Positions 36,401 to 43,684 of a DNA stretch of 64,000 bases are shown one piece after another. How positions within the stretch are numbered: position 1 is the stretch's first letter; every line of letters begins with the position of its first letter. Made by a program: the position numbers and the translations under genes. Location: contig JBBHKE010002469.1 of NCBI GenBank assembly GCA_037447655.1, positions 403,820-467,819 on the forward strand. The letters run 5' to 3'. This DNA is from Zygnema cylindricum (taxonomy: Eukaryota; Streptophyta; Zygnematophyceae; Zygnematales; Zygnemataceae). The notes below the pieces were generated by a model that searched no databases, had not been told where the DNA came from, and saw only the letters and a program-made list of their open reading frames with translations.

Positions 36401-38550
36401 CACGAATTTATGTTTTATATTGGACAAATTTATTTAATTCACCTTAAAAAACCATGGAATAGATTTATACATTATACTACCGTGAATTCACAATAATCTT
36501 GGTAAATGCTCGCAGATTAGATGCATTCCACACTAACTCATGTCTTGTATTGGGCAAGTTTAGCTATTTCACCTAAAGAAACCATTGAATACACTTTTAA
36601 GTTCATAAAACATGTAGTCTACATTAATGGTGGTTGACGATGCAACACCTTTGTCCCATCTAGTTTCCTTATAAGGAAGGAAAAAGGTGTGGTTTAGTAG
36701 TCATTTGTTCGTGCATTTCTTTTACTCTAAAATCACAAAATAGTTTAATAACACTATTTGAAAACTTGTGATGATATCCTTTTGGTTACTGTGCCCAAAA
36801 TTAGTATTCTTGATGATCATTTAAAGTTAACACTTCATTCTTTTACACTCCAAGAGCATAGATGGCAGATTATTTATGATAAGGCAAGTCTTTCTTGAGG
36901 TATTTTACTGTGAATGACTGGTTTTTAATGAATTCATATGGGACGAATTTGGTTGGGAATTGTATACAGCTTGCTAGGTGTCACCAGGCCCTTACATCTG
37001 TTTTTGACCTTATTATGAATCAAGAAGCGAGTCCAATTCCATTTAAGGATGCGGCTTATTATAGAGTGGGATTCTACGGGTCTCGCTTTGGAAAAGTTGA
37101 TCGCAAGTAAGTATTCCTTGTTGGAAATTTATTTGAGTTTTCATTTGTTCTTTTGGGAATTTCTGTTCTGGGTAATGCTATATTTTGACGTAATAGTTTT
37201 AGTGTATGCCAATATACATTGTTGTCAGTCTTATTGTCGTTTTTATTGTCTTTTTTTTTTCTTTCAGCACATGAGAAAAAATCTGGCGTTCAGTATTTTA
37301 CTCTCTTTTTTGTCTTTTGTTGGTGAATCTATGTTGAGCTAAGGTTTTGCTCTCAGTTGCATGATTTTTTTCATTAATAAGATTTGCACCATGCTATAAA
37401 TGGCTGTTTTAACTCAGTTGAAAGGTCTAATTGCTTATCATTATAACAAGTTCTTAAATCAGGATGGATAAGAGTTTATTACTAGGTTTTTTTCCTATCA
37501 AAAGTGTCGAAGTTCATGAGTGAATGTAATGGTTTAATTCAAAAATGATAGTGTTGTTGATGCATATAATTGCTTTGTGTGTTTTCGATCAAATTCAATA
37601 CACTTCATAAACATATGTTATAGATCAAACGGTGTTTTTTTTTTTATCTTCTTACGATTGTTATTATTACTGCTGTTTGGAGTTACAGAGAATATATCTA
37701 TCGAGAGGCACGAGATGTTCGTTTGGGAGACATCATGGAAAAACTTACAAAACTTTACGAAGCGAAAGGGAAAGGAGAAGAGTCTCTCACCGTAATTCCC
37801 GACAGTCGGCAAGTCGATCCCGAAAACTTGAAACCGGGATTTGTTTATATGCAAATTACGGCCGTTGAGCCGGTGGTAGGAGAAGAGGAGGACCGTTGGA
37901 TGGGAAGGGCTCCCGAGCCTTCTCAAGCCGGAGCCCCAACTTATAATTGCTTCCTTTTCGATACCCCATTTACAGAAAATGGAAAAACCCAAGGAGGATT
38001 GGAGGACCAATGGAAACGTAGAACTCTTTTATATACTGAGGGGTCATTTCCGGCTCTTGTTCCTCGCTTGCTTGTTGTTAGAGCTCATGTAAGAGAATAT
38101 TCTCCCATAGAAAACGCCGTTGCTGTTATAGAATCGAGGACGAGAGCTCTCCAAAATGAATTGGATTCTCAAGCGAAAGCCGCGATTCCGAGGCCTAATG
38201 GAGAAACTTCCGGACCGGATCTTCAACTTCCTCGACTTCAAACTTTACAAAGACTTCTCCAAGGAAGTGTGGCTCTCCAAGTTAATAGTGGTGTTTTGGG
38301 AGTTTGTATCGCTTTTTTGAGACAAGTCTCGGAAGGACAACCGCAAGCGAAAGACCCCGCGAGACTAAGTCCTGCGAATGTCGATCAGTTGAAGGATACG
38401 ATTTCGTCTTTTGTGGCAGTTTGTAAAAGGGCCGTAGCGGTACATGCAAGGGCCATAGTGGAGGACGATCGAGAATTTCATTTGCAATTGGTGGAGGGAT
38501 TGGAGATGTTGCAAAGCGAAATCGCGCGATTTATTCCGAGTATTCGGTAA
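9412..38550 (+). CDS. SPK1: SPIKE1-like DOCK family guanine-nucleotide exchange factor, 29 exons, 1,830 aa
   Basis: This gene should activate ROP/Rac-type small GTPases by exchanging GDP for GTP through its C-terminal DHR-2 domain. In plants SPK1 acts upstream of WAVE and ARP2/3 on actin and cell shape. Joining 29 GT-AG exons gives 5,493 nt, an uninterrupted frame whose length is close to that of Arabidopsis SPK1. Similarity to plant SPK1 runs from the first exon (RKIPR-like, WPHL) through DHR-1, the helical middle and DHR-2, so it is this orthologue group rather than an animal DOCK. The start at 9412 is the first Met after an in-frame TAA at 9373 and sits in a good context (GCCATGG). Exon boundaries are inferred by eye. 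The least certain are the exon 2 acceptor (13100 or 13112), the exon 5 donor (15249 or 15251) and a possible micro-exon near 15310-15352. A copia element sits in intron 11 without touching an exon. Confidence 0.95.
9478..13099 (+). other. SPK1 intron 1, with minisatellite and MITE
   Basis: The 3.6-kb intron opens with a degenerate tandem repeat built on CCTTTTTCCTTGT (9487-9665). A degenerate TA-type MITE lies at about 12132-12350: its left end resembles CCCTGTATCATTATTAGCG and its right end reads CTTATAGCGATTCACGGTGTA. MITE-like end fragments (AACACTATTAGCGATGG-type) also appear near 10600 and 11270. No additional exon was recognised. Confidence 0.6.
9487..9665 (+). repeat. CCTTTTTCCTTGT minisatellite
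   Basis: About a dozen imperfect pyrimidine-rich units of 12-13 bp lie directly after the exon 1 donor. The coding strand is almost pure T/C here. Confidence 0.8.
13887..14030 (+). repeat. (CCCT)n / CT-rich tract in SPK1 intron 3
   Basis: Long runs of CCCT lie on the sense strand, 30-150 bp before exon 4 (14063). A smaller CT tract lies in intron 2 at 13282-13345. The tract is complementary to the AGGGG-rich tract of intron 4. Confidence 0.85.
14805..15045 (+). repeat. GGGGA-rich tract in SPK1 intron 4
   Basis: Many GGGG or GGG runs are spaced by A, GA or CAAA, with a 33-bp sub-unit ending GGATGGAGGCAAAGGAG seen twice near 14897-14950. The sense strand could form G-quadruplexes, or pair with the C-rich tract of intron 3. 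Confidence 0.8.
15252..16289 (+). other. SPK1 intron 5, with duplicated exon-edge relic and minisatellite
   Basis: A CTCACCCT-type minisatellite lies at 15925-16015. At 16070-16104 a degenerate copy of the exon 6 acceptor and first codons (TTATTTGCA, GGAAGTACAAGTCCAG) precedes the true acceptor by about 210 bp. The sequence before it (about 15815-16069) resembles 16135-16276, so this is an old tandem duplication of the intron end and exon start. Confidence 0.6.
19231..20004 (+). other. SPK1 intron 11 upstream of the copia insertion
   Basis: It includes a pyrimidine-rich patch (19258-19330). No exon or element was recognised. The other part of the intron, 25320-25480, lies after the copia element. 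Confidence 0.5.
20005..20507 (+). repeat. 5' LTR of the copia element
   Basis: It starts TGTTGG and ends CTGCAATA. The ATG of gag at 20490-20492 lies inside its 3' end, so six gag codons are LTR-encoded. Confidence 0.95.
20490..20770 (+). pseudogene. copia gag N-terminus, broken by a stop and a frameshift
   Basis: Translation from the ATG at 20490 gives a typical copia gag start (FNGSDFYGWKYQIEHLF). The frame meets TGA at 20706-20708, yet the same frame continues gag-like (ALESTQLDLIAMPTQLMTPR) as far as about 20767. The rest of gag (ILLSNAYEVKSWSNKLLL) is in another frame from 20768. A TGG-to-TGA change plus a small indel would account for this, so this copy probably cannot make full Gag. 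Confidence 0.8.
20508..20518 (+). promoter_or_regulatory. Primer-binding site matching the initiator tRNA-Met anticodon arm
   Basis: GGTTATGGGCC directly follows the LTR. It is complementary to GGCCCATAACC, the anticodon stem-loop of plant initiator tRNA-Met (recalled sequence), not to a tRNA 3' end. Drosophila copia and some relatives prime from such an internal, half-tRNA site. The site is also translated as part of gag. Confidence 0.75.
20771..24799 (+). CDS. copia Gag (C-terminal part)-Pol polyprotein, open frame
   Basis: The 1,342-codon frame carries all enzymes for retrotransposition. Residue numbers count from 20771. A CX2CX4HX4C zinc knuckle (CRYCRENTHVIDDC) starts at about residue 125. 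The aspartic protease motif WIVDSGASHH has its Asp at about 273. The integrase D,D35,E triad is at about 471 (HSDLCGP), 534 (RTDNGGEY) and 570 (NGVSERYNR). The reverse transcriptase has YKARFVAKGF and YVDDLLLA (about 1025). RNase H has GFCDADWGGD (about 1194), SSTEAEYMA and a TKHIDI C-terminus. All catalytic residues are present. The N-terminus is incomplete because the gag start is separated by a frameshift, so expression of this copy is doubtful. Confidence 0.95.
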   Translation: MLSNAYEVKSWSNKLLLRRQLNTCQKVHTESIQQYVHNVKSIAGRLKSIGASVSEEDIISAILGGLPSSYSTFISSIDNSSIAVTIPSLTAALVHEETKQNLSPVPGVALATIAPSNRPPKISSCRYCRENTHVIDDCPALRRKLERQGGSDRTGGRGRNNGRGPSHGHASTAEAIFPAGQEYFAPTNPFVHSPSYGNNNIGDVPQMSPAVQPYHHYSYGQSFHPQNPAVPIPSPAVHYPPTPPDYGFALTSSVVSTSSIDISPTSSDSWIVDSGASHHLSSRSDWFTSISPLHPTMTILLGNNAALTATHFGRISTLGFTTATSAITLSHVLFVPGLKKNLFSVGAALHQGATAVFSTTTVTFLSPQKSQVGLGIKSGSIYILSNFQTVGFANMATSSSPHAFGKWHLRYGHLSSSSLQLLSKGLVTGLDSFPNKHLDFCSGCVEGKLTRPSFPSSTSKSNGPLSLIHSDLCGPMSVPSHTGALYFVTFIDDATRFCHLFLLRRKSDTFQIFQQYKSLVENSLDCRIKCLRTDNGGEYFSTEFSNFLTTHGIIHQSTVPHTPQQNGVSERYNRTVINMARSMLHFAKLPTIFWAESVTTANYLRNLCPTSALPGVTPSEAWIGIKPDVSHLRIFGCNAWVKNLTPAGKWQSRATSGVLVGYSTESKAYRIWLSEERRVTLSRDVIFNETPLLLKLTTSSTASSPTLPPIIFQTNTSPSPLSVIPLTSSPIPSSSLPSLPISPLPLIRSTSDNLLSSTPLPIHRTNSDPYSLSPINPVASPYVIQPASPAAPSTDAPLAIRKSERIYAQQLRQIHGTANIANIADIPIPQSFSAAMSSPDASSWKSATDAEFASLQKNGTWELTSLPHGRKVIGSKWVFRVKTKADGTLDRYKARFVAKGFLQKEGVDFNETYAPVAKFTSIRILLSLAAARDWHIHHMDVQTAFLYGKLDEEIFIRQPEGYISPGTEHLVCRLLKSLYGLKQAPRVWNKHLEAVLLKEGFLKLDADFGLFLRGKSDTLVILVIYVDDLLLASPSLPLIHLVKTMLDLHFSMTDLGEVEYCLGIFIGRDRPSKTLYLSQEKYITEILHRFSMSDCNPISTPLDPNVKLIKNSGGPVHRATHDLYRSIVGSLMYAMTGTRPDLAVAVGQLSQFVSNPTDIHLLAAKRVLRYLQGTKSLKLTFSGSSSPDLVGFCDADWGGDLDSRRSTTGVCFGLNGALISWASKKQPTVALSSTEAEYMAATHATKEALWLHGLLANLHSPRPSATIIFCDSQGALALMGNPVHHRRTKHIDIQYHFTRDAIAAGQVTFTYCSTARQLADFLTKAIPRPQFEQHRHSSGLRF
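24801..24812 (+). promoter_or_regulatory. Polypurine tract
   Basis: AAAGCGGGGGGG lies directly before the 3' LTR, the usual position of the plus-strand primer. Confidence 0.85.
24813..25314 (+). repeat. 3' LTR of the copia element
   Basis: Compared with the 5' LTR it differs by GAAGCTC for GATGCTC, TTTTTG for TTTTCG and one T fewer before CGGCATTTTG. It ends CTGCAATA, followed by the target duplicate CATAC. Confidence 0.95.
26572..26870. mobile_element. TA-type MITE in SPK1 intron 13, 299 bp
   Basis: It starts TACACCTTACATCGCTATTA and ends TAATAGCAATGGGCAGTGTA. The interior has many TTAGTTAGT and TTAGTGAATT words. It is a degenerate member of the CACCG family. Confidence 0.7.
27971..28137 (+). 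repeat. CATTCCAATTATTT minisatellite in SPK1 intron 15
   Basis: About ten imperfect units of 13-18 bp, each around CATTCCAATTATTT or a close variant, fill this stretch. Confidence 0.7.
28457..28615 (+). repeat. Triplicated exon 16/intron 16 donor boundary
   Basis: Three tandem units of about 51-54 bp each begin CCTCATGG. The first contains the real donor (CCTCATG then GTAAGT at 28464). The second reads GTAGAG and the third GCAAAG at the same place. The units share GACTCTAAAA-type and CATGAAAT-type words. Confidence 0.8.
29634..30005. mobile_element. hAT-like MITE in SPK1 intron 17, 372 bp, perfect 8-bp TSD
   Basis: It starts TAGTGTTGTGTATCGATAAC and ends in an imperfect inverse (ATACACAACTCTA). 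The octamer TCAAAAAC flanks both sides (29626-29633 and 30006-30013). The interior has ATCGCGATAA and its inverse as in the 7626-8511 element, plus a C11 run at about 29840. Confidence 0.92.
30249..30350 (+). repeat. Intronic repeat, copy 1 of 3
   Basis: TTTAGATGCATTCCACAC, then CTCATGTTTTG, GAACAAATTT, CACTTTAAAGAAA and TTAGTTCATAAA occur here in intron 17 and again, twice in tandem, in intron 27 (36385-36620). Confidence 0.65.
35430..38550 (+). other. SPK1: SPK1 exons 26-29: DHR-2 GEF domain (aa about 1344-1830)
   Basis: Exons: 35430-35621, 35859-36131, 36970-37106, 37689-38550; the stop TAA is 38548-38550. DHR-2 catalyses nucleotide exchange on Rho-family GTPases. Conserved segments are VPDLHIMWLLHLCEAHQES, AEAAQCAIAVAAV, YYRVGFYGSRFGK, EYIYREARDVRLGDIMEKL, FLFDTPFTENGKTQGGLED, RTLLYTEGSFPALVPRL and LQRLLQGSVALQVNSGVLG (aa about 1730-1748). 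The last corresponds to the loop carrying the nucleotide-sensing valine in other DOCK proteins, and the valines are present. The domain appears intact and so is likely active. Confidence 0.93.
36385..36620 (+). repeat. Intronic repeat, copies 2 and 3 in tandem (intron 27)
   Basis: Two units about 130 bp apart share CTCGCAGATTA, ATGCATTCCACAC, GTATTGG or ATATTGG, ATTCACCTTAAA-type and AACCATTGAAT-type words with the copy in intron 17. The function is unknown. Confidence 0.65.
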
Positions 38551-39037
38551 GATGGACGGGTCGAGGACGAAGGGTCGGAGAAAAAGGGAGGGAGAGGTGG
38601 GAGAGAGGGGGGAGGGAAGGAATAGGTGGGAGAGAGGGAAGGAGAGGTGGGAGAGTTGAAGGAGAGGTGGAAGAGAGGAAAGGAAGGAAGGAGGGAAGGA
38701 ATAGGTAGGAGAGGGAAGGAGGGAAGGAATAGGTAGGAGAGGGAAGGAGGGAAGGAACGAGGGAGTTTAAGTTCAGTGTATACCGAGTTTTTCGGTGAGC
38801 TGGCCGGTTGAGAAAGGATGGAATGTGGGGAGGAAAGGGAGAAGGGAGGAGGAAAAGATAGTCGGAGAAAGGGGAGGAGGGGAGGAAGGAAGGAGGAAAG
38901 GAGAAGATGGAAGGATGGAATGGGGAAGGAGGGAAAAAGAGGAAAGAAGGGGGGAAGGAAAGGGGGAGGTACAAATGGGAGGAGATAAGGTGATATATAC
39001 AACATATTATGTATGGACAGTAGATATGAACTTGAAG

Positions 39038-39122
<85 letters not shown>

Positions 39123-39790
39123 CGATTAGTTAGTGCCCCGTGAAGGTGATTATTTGTTTTTATTGTTTTGTGGGTTTTTTCTTTTTTATTTAATATTGGT
39201 TTTGTAGAAAAATAGCAGTTTTAAATTCAGGGATTCATTAGGTTGAATAATCTTTTTTGTTCATTTTTATTACATTGAACATTTATAGAAAAAAAAAAAA
39301 AAAAAAAAAATCTCAGAGGAAAATTTTAGGATTAGGTTCTAGGATTTACGGCTGATACGGAACCAGCCCTGTGAATAGGGGATTAATTCTTTCCTTTTTT
39401 GGGTTTTTCGGCACATATGAAATAGAGGGGGAGAGAGAGGGAGAGGGAGGGGGAGAGGGAGAGAGAGGGGAGCATAAAGAATTGTAGGAATTGATCAGGA
39501 TTGGTAGGAAGGGAATGATTTGTTCACCTTTGTTGTTTTATAATTTCTTACTGGAAAGGTTTCCGCTTTTGTTTTTTTGCTTTGTTTTTTCTTTGTGTGT
39601 GTGTCTGTGTGTGTGTGTGTTTTTTACATTTTTTGCAGCTTTTACTTTTTAGCTTTTCACAGTTTCTTTGGTGTTTTTTTTTTTTTATCTTGCGAAAACC
39701 CGATGTCGAAAGTTGTTTTCCTTGTTTTCCAACTGCTTTAAATAAAATATACCGACTTTATTAAAAAGCGCGATGGATATTGGTCTTTAA
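38551..39790 (+). other. SPK1 3' UTR and downstream region, purine-rich
   Basis: From 38560 to 38970 the sense strand is almost all G and A (GGGAAGGA-type repeats with a 37-bp unit containing GGAATAGGTAGGAGAGG repeated near 38697-38750). A (GA)n tract of about 70 bp spans 39046-39118, another GA tract 39424-39470, and an A run 39290-39310. A candidate polyadenylation signal AATAAA lies at about 39740. The exact transcript end cannot be fixed. Confidence 0.5.
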
Positions 39791-39968
39791 AAATGATGGG
39801 GGAAAATGATTTGCCCTAATCTAAGTAAAGTAACGACTAAATTTGTGCCAAAATGAATATTGCATTTTTTTTGGCATTCTTGTTATAATAACAAATTGGT
39901 GTTATTATACGTTTGTTAATATTTTAAGTAACATCTACAGATTTTTGCAACTCCTTGCTTCGTATTAC

Positions 39969-40380
39969 TTTGTGTATCGGGTTAAAACTTGTTGCGATAA
40001 AACCGATAACAATAGTTATCGGTTTTCGAACAGTGAGGGATCGGGGTATATTGCTCTGGATGTACAAACTTTTTATCGTCGATGAGCGCAACAAATATAG
40101 TATACTATATTGTGGTACTTTATACTATACTATATAATATTTTACACATTATATAGTATGACATGCCAAGTCATGGATTTGTACAAAACAAGTACATGTG
40201 TACGGTTGGATCCGTACAATTATCGCTGAAAATCATCAGGACCAATATTTATCAGTTGTTTGATTGATATATCGGTGTTTTATCGAGAAAATTCCGTTAC
40301 CAACATACCGGACCAATATCAGTAGGTTGAAAAAAGGTACATATCAGTTATCGGCAAATGGCTACAGATACACAACACCA
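39969..40380. mobile_element. hAT-like MITE, 412 bp, perfect 8-bp TSD
   Basis: The octamer CGTATTAC flanks the element (39961-39968 and 40381-40388). The right end reads GATACACAACACCA; the left end (TTTGTGTATCGGG) lacks about four bases of the family terminus. The interior contains GTTATCGG-type words and a TATAGTATACTATA palindrome. Confidence 0.85.
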
Positions 40381-40491
40381 CGTATTACAATGAACATTTA
40401 CATAATATACATATCAACTGTTAACACTATGAGCACATTTGCCCGAGTCTACAATAATTACACAATCAAAATGGGCTCATGTTGAAAACCC

Positions 40492-40905
40492 AAAACAGGG
40501 GAAGGAAAACCAAGCAAAAAGGAAAAAACACAACCAATCGTGTGGAGTTGGTGCAAGTTTGAGTATTGTTACAATGCCCACTGTTATTACTATACATGAC
40601 ATTTATTCGATCTCGTCGTTTTATGGGCCAAAAATCATAAAATATTGTTAATACCTTTGGACTACAATCTGCCACCTCTCTCCACATTAAATTAGAATTT
40701 TTTAGATAAACAGATAACTTCTCGACTCTAATTGGGCAGTGAAGTACACCCTGTATCATTATTAGTGTGCGCATGATTTTTATAAAAAGAACCGTAATAC
40801 CAATCCACGCTTTTAAATTAGGCTGAATCCAAAGAGAACCTGGCACGTATAACAAGTAAGACGGAAAATAGTTAAAAAACCAAGATCATGCTTATCATAT
40901 ATATA
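40492..40905. repeat. Dispersed repeat R, copy 1
   Basis: It is nearly identical to 44994-45415 in the same orientation, from TTGAAAACCCAAAACAGGGG to GATCATGCTTATCATATATA. It contains a TA-type MITE end (GTACACCCTGTATCATTATT). A TA-rich microsatellite follows both copies. No coding function was recognised. Confidence 0.85.
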
Positions 40906-40958
40906 TAGGTATATGTATATATCTGTGTGTATATTTATAAATCGACCACCAAGAAGGC

Positions 40959-41869
40959 TGCCCAAGAAGGCAAACGGACAATCTAACTGCACCCCTGTGT
41001 AGCTTGGACTCCCCTGAGTCCGTAGCAAAAAGAATCACTGAAAACGGCCAACCAACCGATTAATTATGAAGTGGCAAAGATGCCAAGTTTATACAAAACT
41101 CTCTAAGGTAGAGAGGTCAAATTCTCTAAGTCCTAAACCCCTCTCACAACCCCTATCTACTGATGTACGAACCAATCAAATGACTGTAGGGTACAGAAAG
41201 GTACTACGACCGATGTACTTTCTGTACGGCCTGTGTACAGCAAGGCCATTGAGTGGACGTGTGTCCACTTTTAGCTTGTCCTTCTGTTCTCCCGAATTCC
41301 CGCGACCGAATGTTATCTCTCCACTTGTTGCCAGGTCACGCCACCTCCACAACCGCGAAGGTGATCATTCCGCGATTTCGGCAGCGATATGTGCCGTCGG
41401 TTCACAAATCGACATTCAATGTTAGGTGTAGAAACAAAAGTCCGATTAATTTGTTTCGTGCGAGATAATGTTCGCACTATATATCACTTGGTTCTATGTT
41501 ATTTCATTTGTCATTCCGTTAATCGGATTCATGGTCAAAATATAGTTTAAATAAATATCACACCCTATGTATTTCAACGGACTTTTACTACAGACCGGTT
41601 GGGGCTGACGACTACGCCTAGCTCTGCCGGTCGGAGGTTCGAGTCCTGTCGAACTCAACCTTTTGTTGAGAGTGACAAGAGTCACTTTTTAGTCCTGCCT
41701 GTTGAATTAGGACAGCCATGGCTCAACCACCCTCTCTATCCCTAAGTGTCTAAAACAAGTATGGTGGGTAGAGAGAGGAGGTGGAGGCAGGTTGTCCGCC
41801 CTTTTCTTTTCCTATTGTACTGTTCTATTTAGACCTAGAAAATACCATAAAAATCTAATAATTTCAATA
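40959..41869 (-). repeat. LTR of a degenerate copia element (911 bp)
   Basis: It is homologous to the solo LTR at 51954-52972. On the minus strand the better copy starts TGTTGAAATTATAAG and ends GGGCAACA, a TG...CA LTR. Here the ends have decayed (TATTG...GGGCA). It lies directly 3' of an RNase H fragment of the same polarity, as expected for a 3' LTR. Confidence 0.7.
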
Positions 41870-41924
41870 CTCCTATTTTCTAGTCTAACTTTCCACACTT
41901 TTCTCTACAATATTTTAATTTGGG

Positions 41925-42237
41925 AGTAGGCACTGATTTTGTCATCATATCACCCACCATTTCCTCATCTGATCTATATACAAGATTCACAATCTTATTC
42001 TCAACTTTTTCTCTCACAAATGATGTTTTGGATTAGCTGCAATTGCAATGGCAGCTTGATTATCACAAAACACTTCATGCACTCTCTTCTTCATGTACCC
42101 CAATTATTGCAACAAGGACTTGACCCACATCAACTCTTTCACAGCAAAACAATAGGCCATATTCTCAGCCTCCATAGTAGACTGAGCAACCACCTTTTGT
42201 TCCTTACTGCTCCAACAGCAAGCACCTTCCCCCACAT
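41925..42237 (-). pseudogene. copia RNase H fragment with stops and frameshift
   Basis: The minus strand reads EQKVVAQSTMEAENMAYCF, then VKELMWVKSLL, a stop, LGYMKKRVHEVFCDNQAAIA and NPKHHL, then a second stop and a shift to YRSDEEMVGDMMTKS. This follows the usual copia RNase H order (STEAEY, KELLWL, CDNQSAI, TK). The element is cut off upstream at about 42237 by another repeat, and only its 3' end and LTR remain. Confidence 0.85.
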
Positions 42238-43280
42238 ACGTAGTTTACGTGGTGCCAGTCAATTTAGAACACGTGGTTTACAAACTCTTTGTTTGATGGA
42301 ACATCGTCGATTAGCGGTGCAAGATTATGATACATCGTGTATCACTATCGCTATTGCTATTGATTTTTTTTTCGTCATTTAAGGGTGGCCTTCCATTAGC
42401 GAAAATGTGGGATTGTTTTATGAGGGCCGTACCGTTTCATACAGAATGTTCATACGAAAGTAGAATTAACACTACTAATTTAGTGCAATAAAACGTGGCA
42501 GATTGTAGTCCACACACCCTTGTATAGTGACACTAACACTTATTTGTGATTTTCGTATTTTTAACCCTAACAACCTTATAAAACCCTAAAAGAATAAAGA
42601 AAAAAAAATTGCATTTGGCCTGCGACGAACTATAGGTTGAGTAACGACAGGTTTTTTTAATTTCCGATAATTATTACCATATACGGGTTTTGTGTTGTAC
42701 GAAATAACGTACACAAACACTTACAATACCGATGTACTACACCGCCAATCGCTATTATGGTAAACAACGCTAATTCGGTGCCCTTTTTTCAAAAAAAAAA
42801 AACCTGAAATACAATCCATAATTATATTTTTTCCATTATTTTAATTAGGGTTTTTTTCAATTAGCGTTAATAATGGAAGTACACTGCGATGGAAATAGTG
42901 TGGCGTACGGACAGGGTATCTCCGTACAAAATGGTACTTTTTGAATTACAATGCATAAAATGACACTTAACATTATTGCGCACACATGTGAATGTGCACT
43001 GGAAGAAAGAGACGCAAACTCGTCGAAAAAAATCATGTTCTCATATATTCGTCTGTCGACCGTGTGAACAGTGCGACGGCGTACGAATTGTCAGATTTTG
43101 TACGGATACACATATTACTGCATCGAAAGGGCGGGTGTTTATTATTTAGGACAACCCAAATTACATTTAGGGATTAATTAGTAGATATATATTTAAAAAA
43201 AAAAATCTCGATTAGTGTTAATAAGACTATTTTTTTTTTACGCTATTTATTCCTTTAATCTTATAGCGATTGACAGTGTA
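42238..43280. repeat. Partial third copy of the palindrome arm, ending in a family A MITE
   Basis: It matches 53845-55037 of the right arm in the same orientation, with a gap where about 200 bp of the arm is missing. It includes the stretch GGGTGGCCTTCCATTAGCG and the family A MITE at 42738-43280. Identity is visibly lower than between the two arms themselves. Confidence 0.75.
42738..43280. mobile_element. TA-type MITE (family A), 543 bp
   Basis: It starts TACACCGCCAATCGCTATTA and ends TTATAGCGATTGACAGTGTA. Other copies are 50058-50568, 54530-55037 and 57193-57767. All share a core of about 100 bp (GTGCACTGGAAGAAAGAG, GCAAACTCGTCG, CGTGTGAACAG, ACGGCGTACGAATT). Confidence 0.88.
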
Positions 43281-43437
43281 GAGGATATTAGGTGCCAAAT
43301 TAGAGTACTGAAATTAATTAGAGTAAACTTCATAGTTGAAACAGCTCTTTCACATAAATTAGCGTTCATTACTCTAATTTATTTTTTAGTTTTTGTACTC
43401 TAATTTTTTCATTACTCTAATTACGATTCGCGGTGTA
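43281..43437. mobile_element. Family C MITE right end (fragment)
   Basis: It parallels 4195-4338, with AGAGTAAACTTC, CACATAAATTAG, TTCATTACTCTAATT and the end ATTACGATTCGCGGTGTA. The left half is absent. Confidence 0.65.
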
Positions 43438-43463
43438 CAGGTCTACAGGTCTACCGTCTACAG

Positions 43464-43684
43464 TACACCGCCAATCGCTATTATCGTATTGAACGATAAT
43501 TCGGTCCCGCTTTTTTTTTCTCAAATTATCAAATAGAATTATCCATACTATTTAAAAAATCCCTAATTCCTAATTAGAGTAAACGATTTCTTTGAAAATT
43601 TCCATATTCCCAATTAGCCGTTAATAACGGTAATTATTCCTATACGCTAAAGAAACCTGTAAGCTAATAGCGATTGGCGGTGTA
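43464..43684. mobile_element. TA-type MITE, 221 bp
   Basis: It starts TACACCGCCAATCGCTATTA and ends TAATAGCGATTGGCGGTGTA, a perfect 20-bp terminal inverted repeat with TA at each edge. Confidence 0.9.

Noticed and set aside
38478-39005. Minus-strand frames of 147 and 175 codons, Pro/Ser/Phe-rich
   Set aside because: They are the complement of the purine-rich 3' region of SPK1; low-complexity, no homology.
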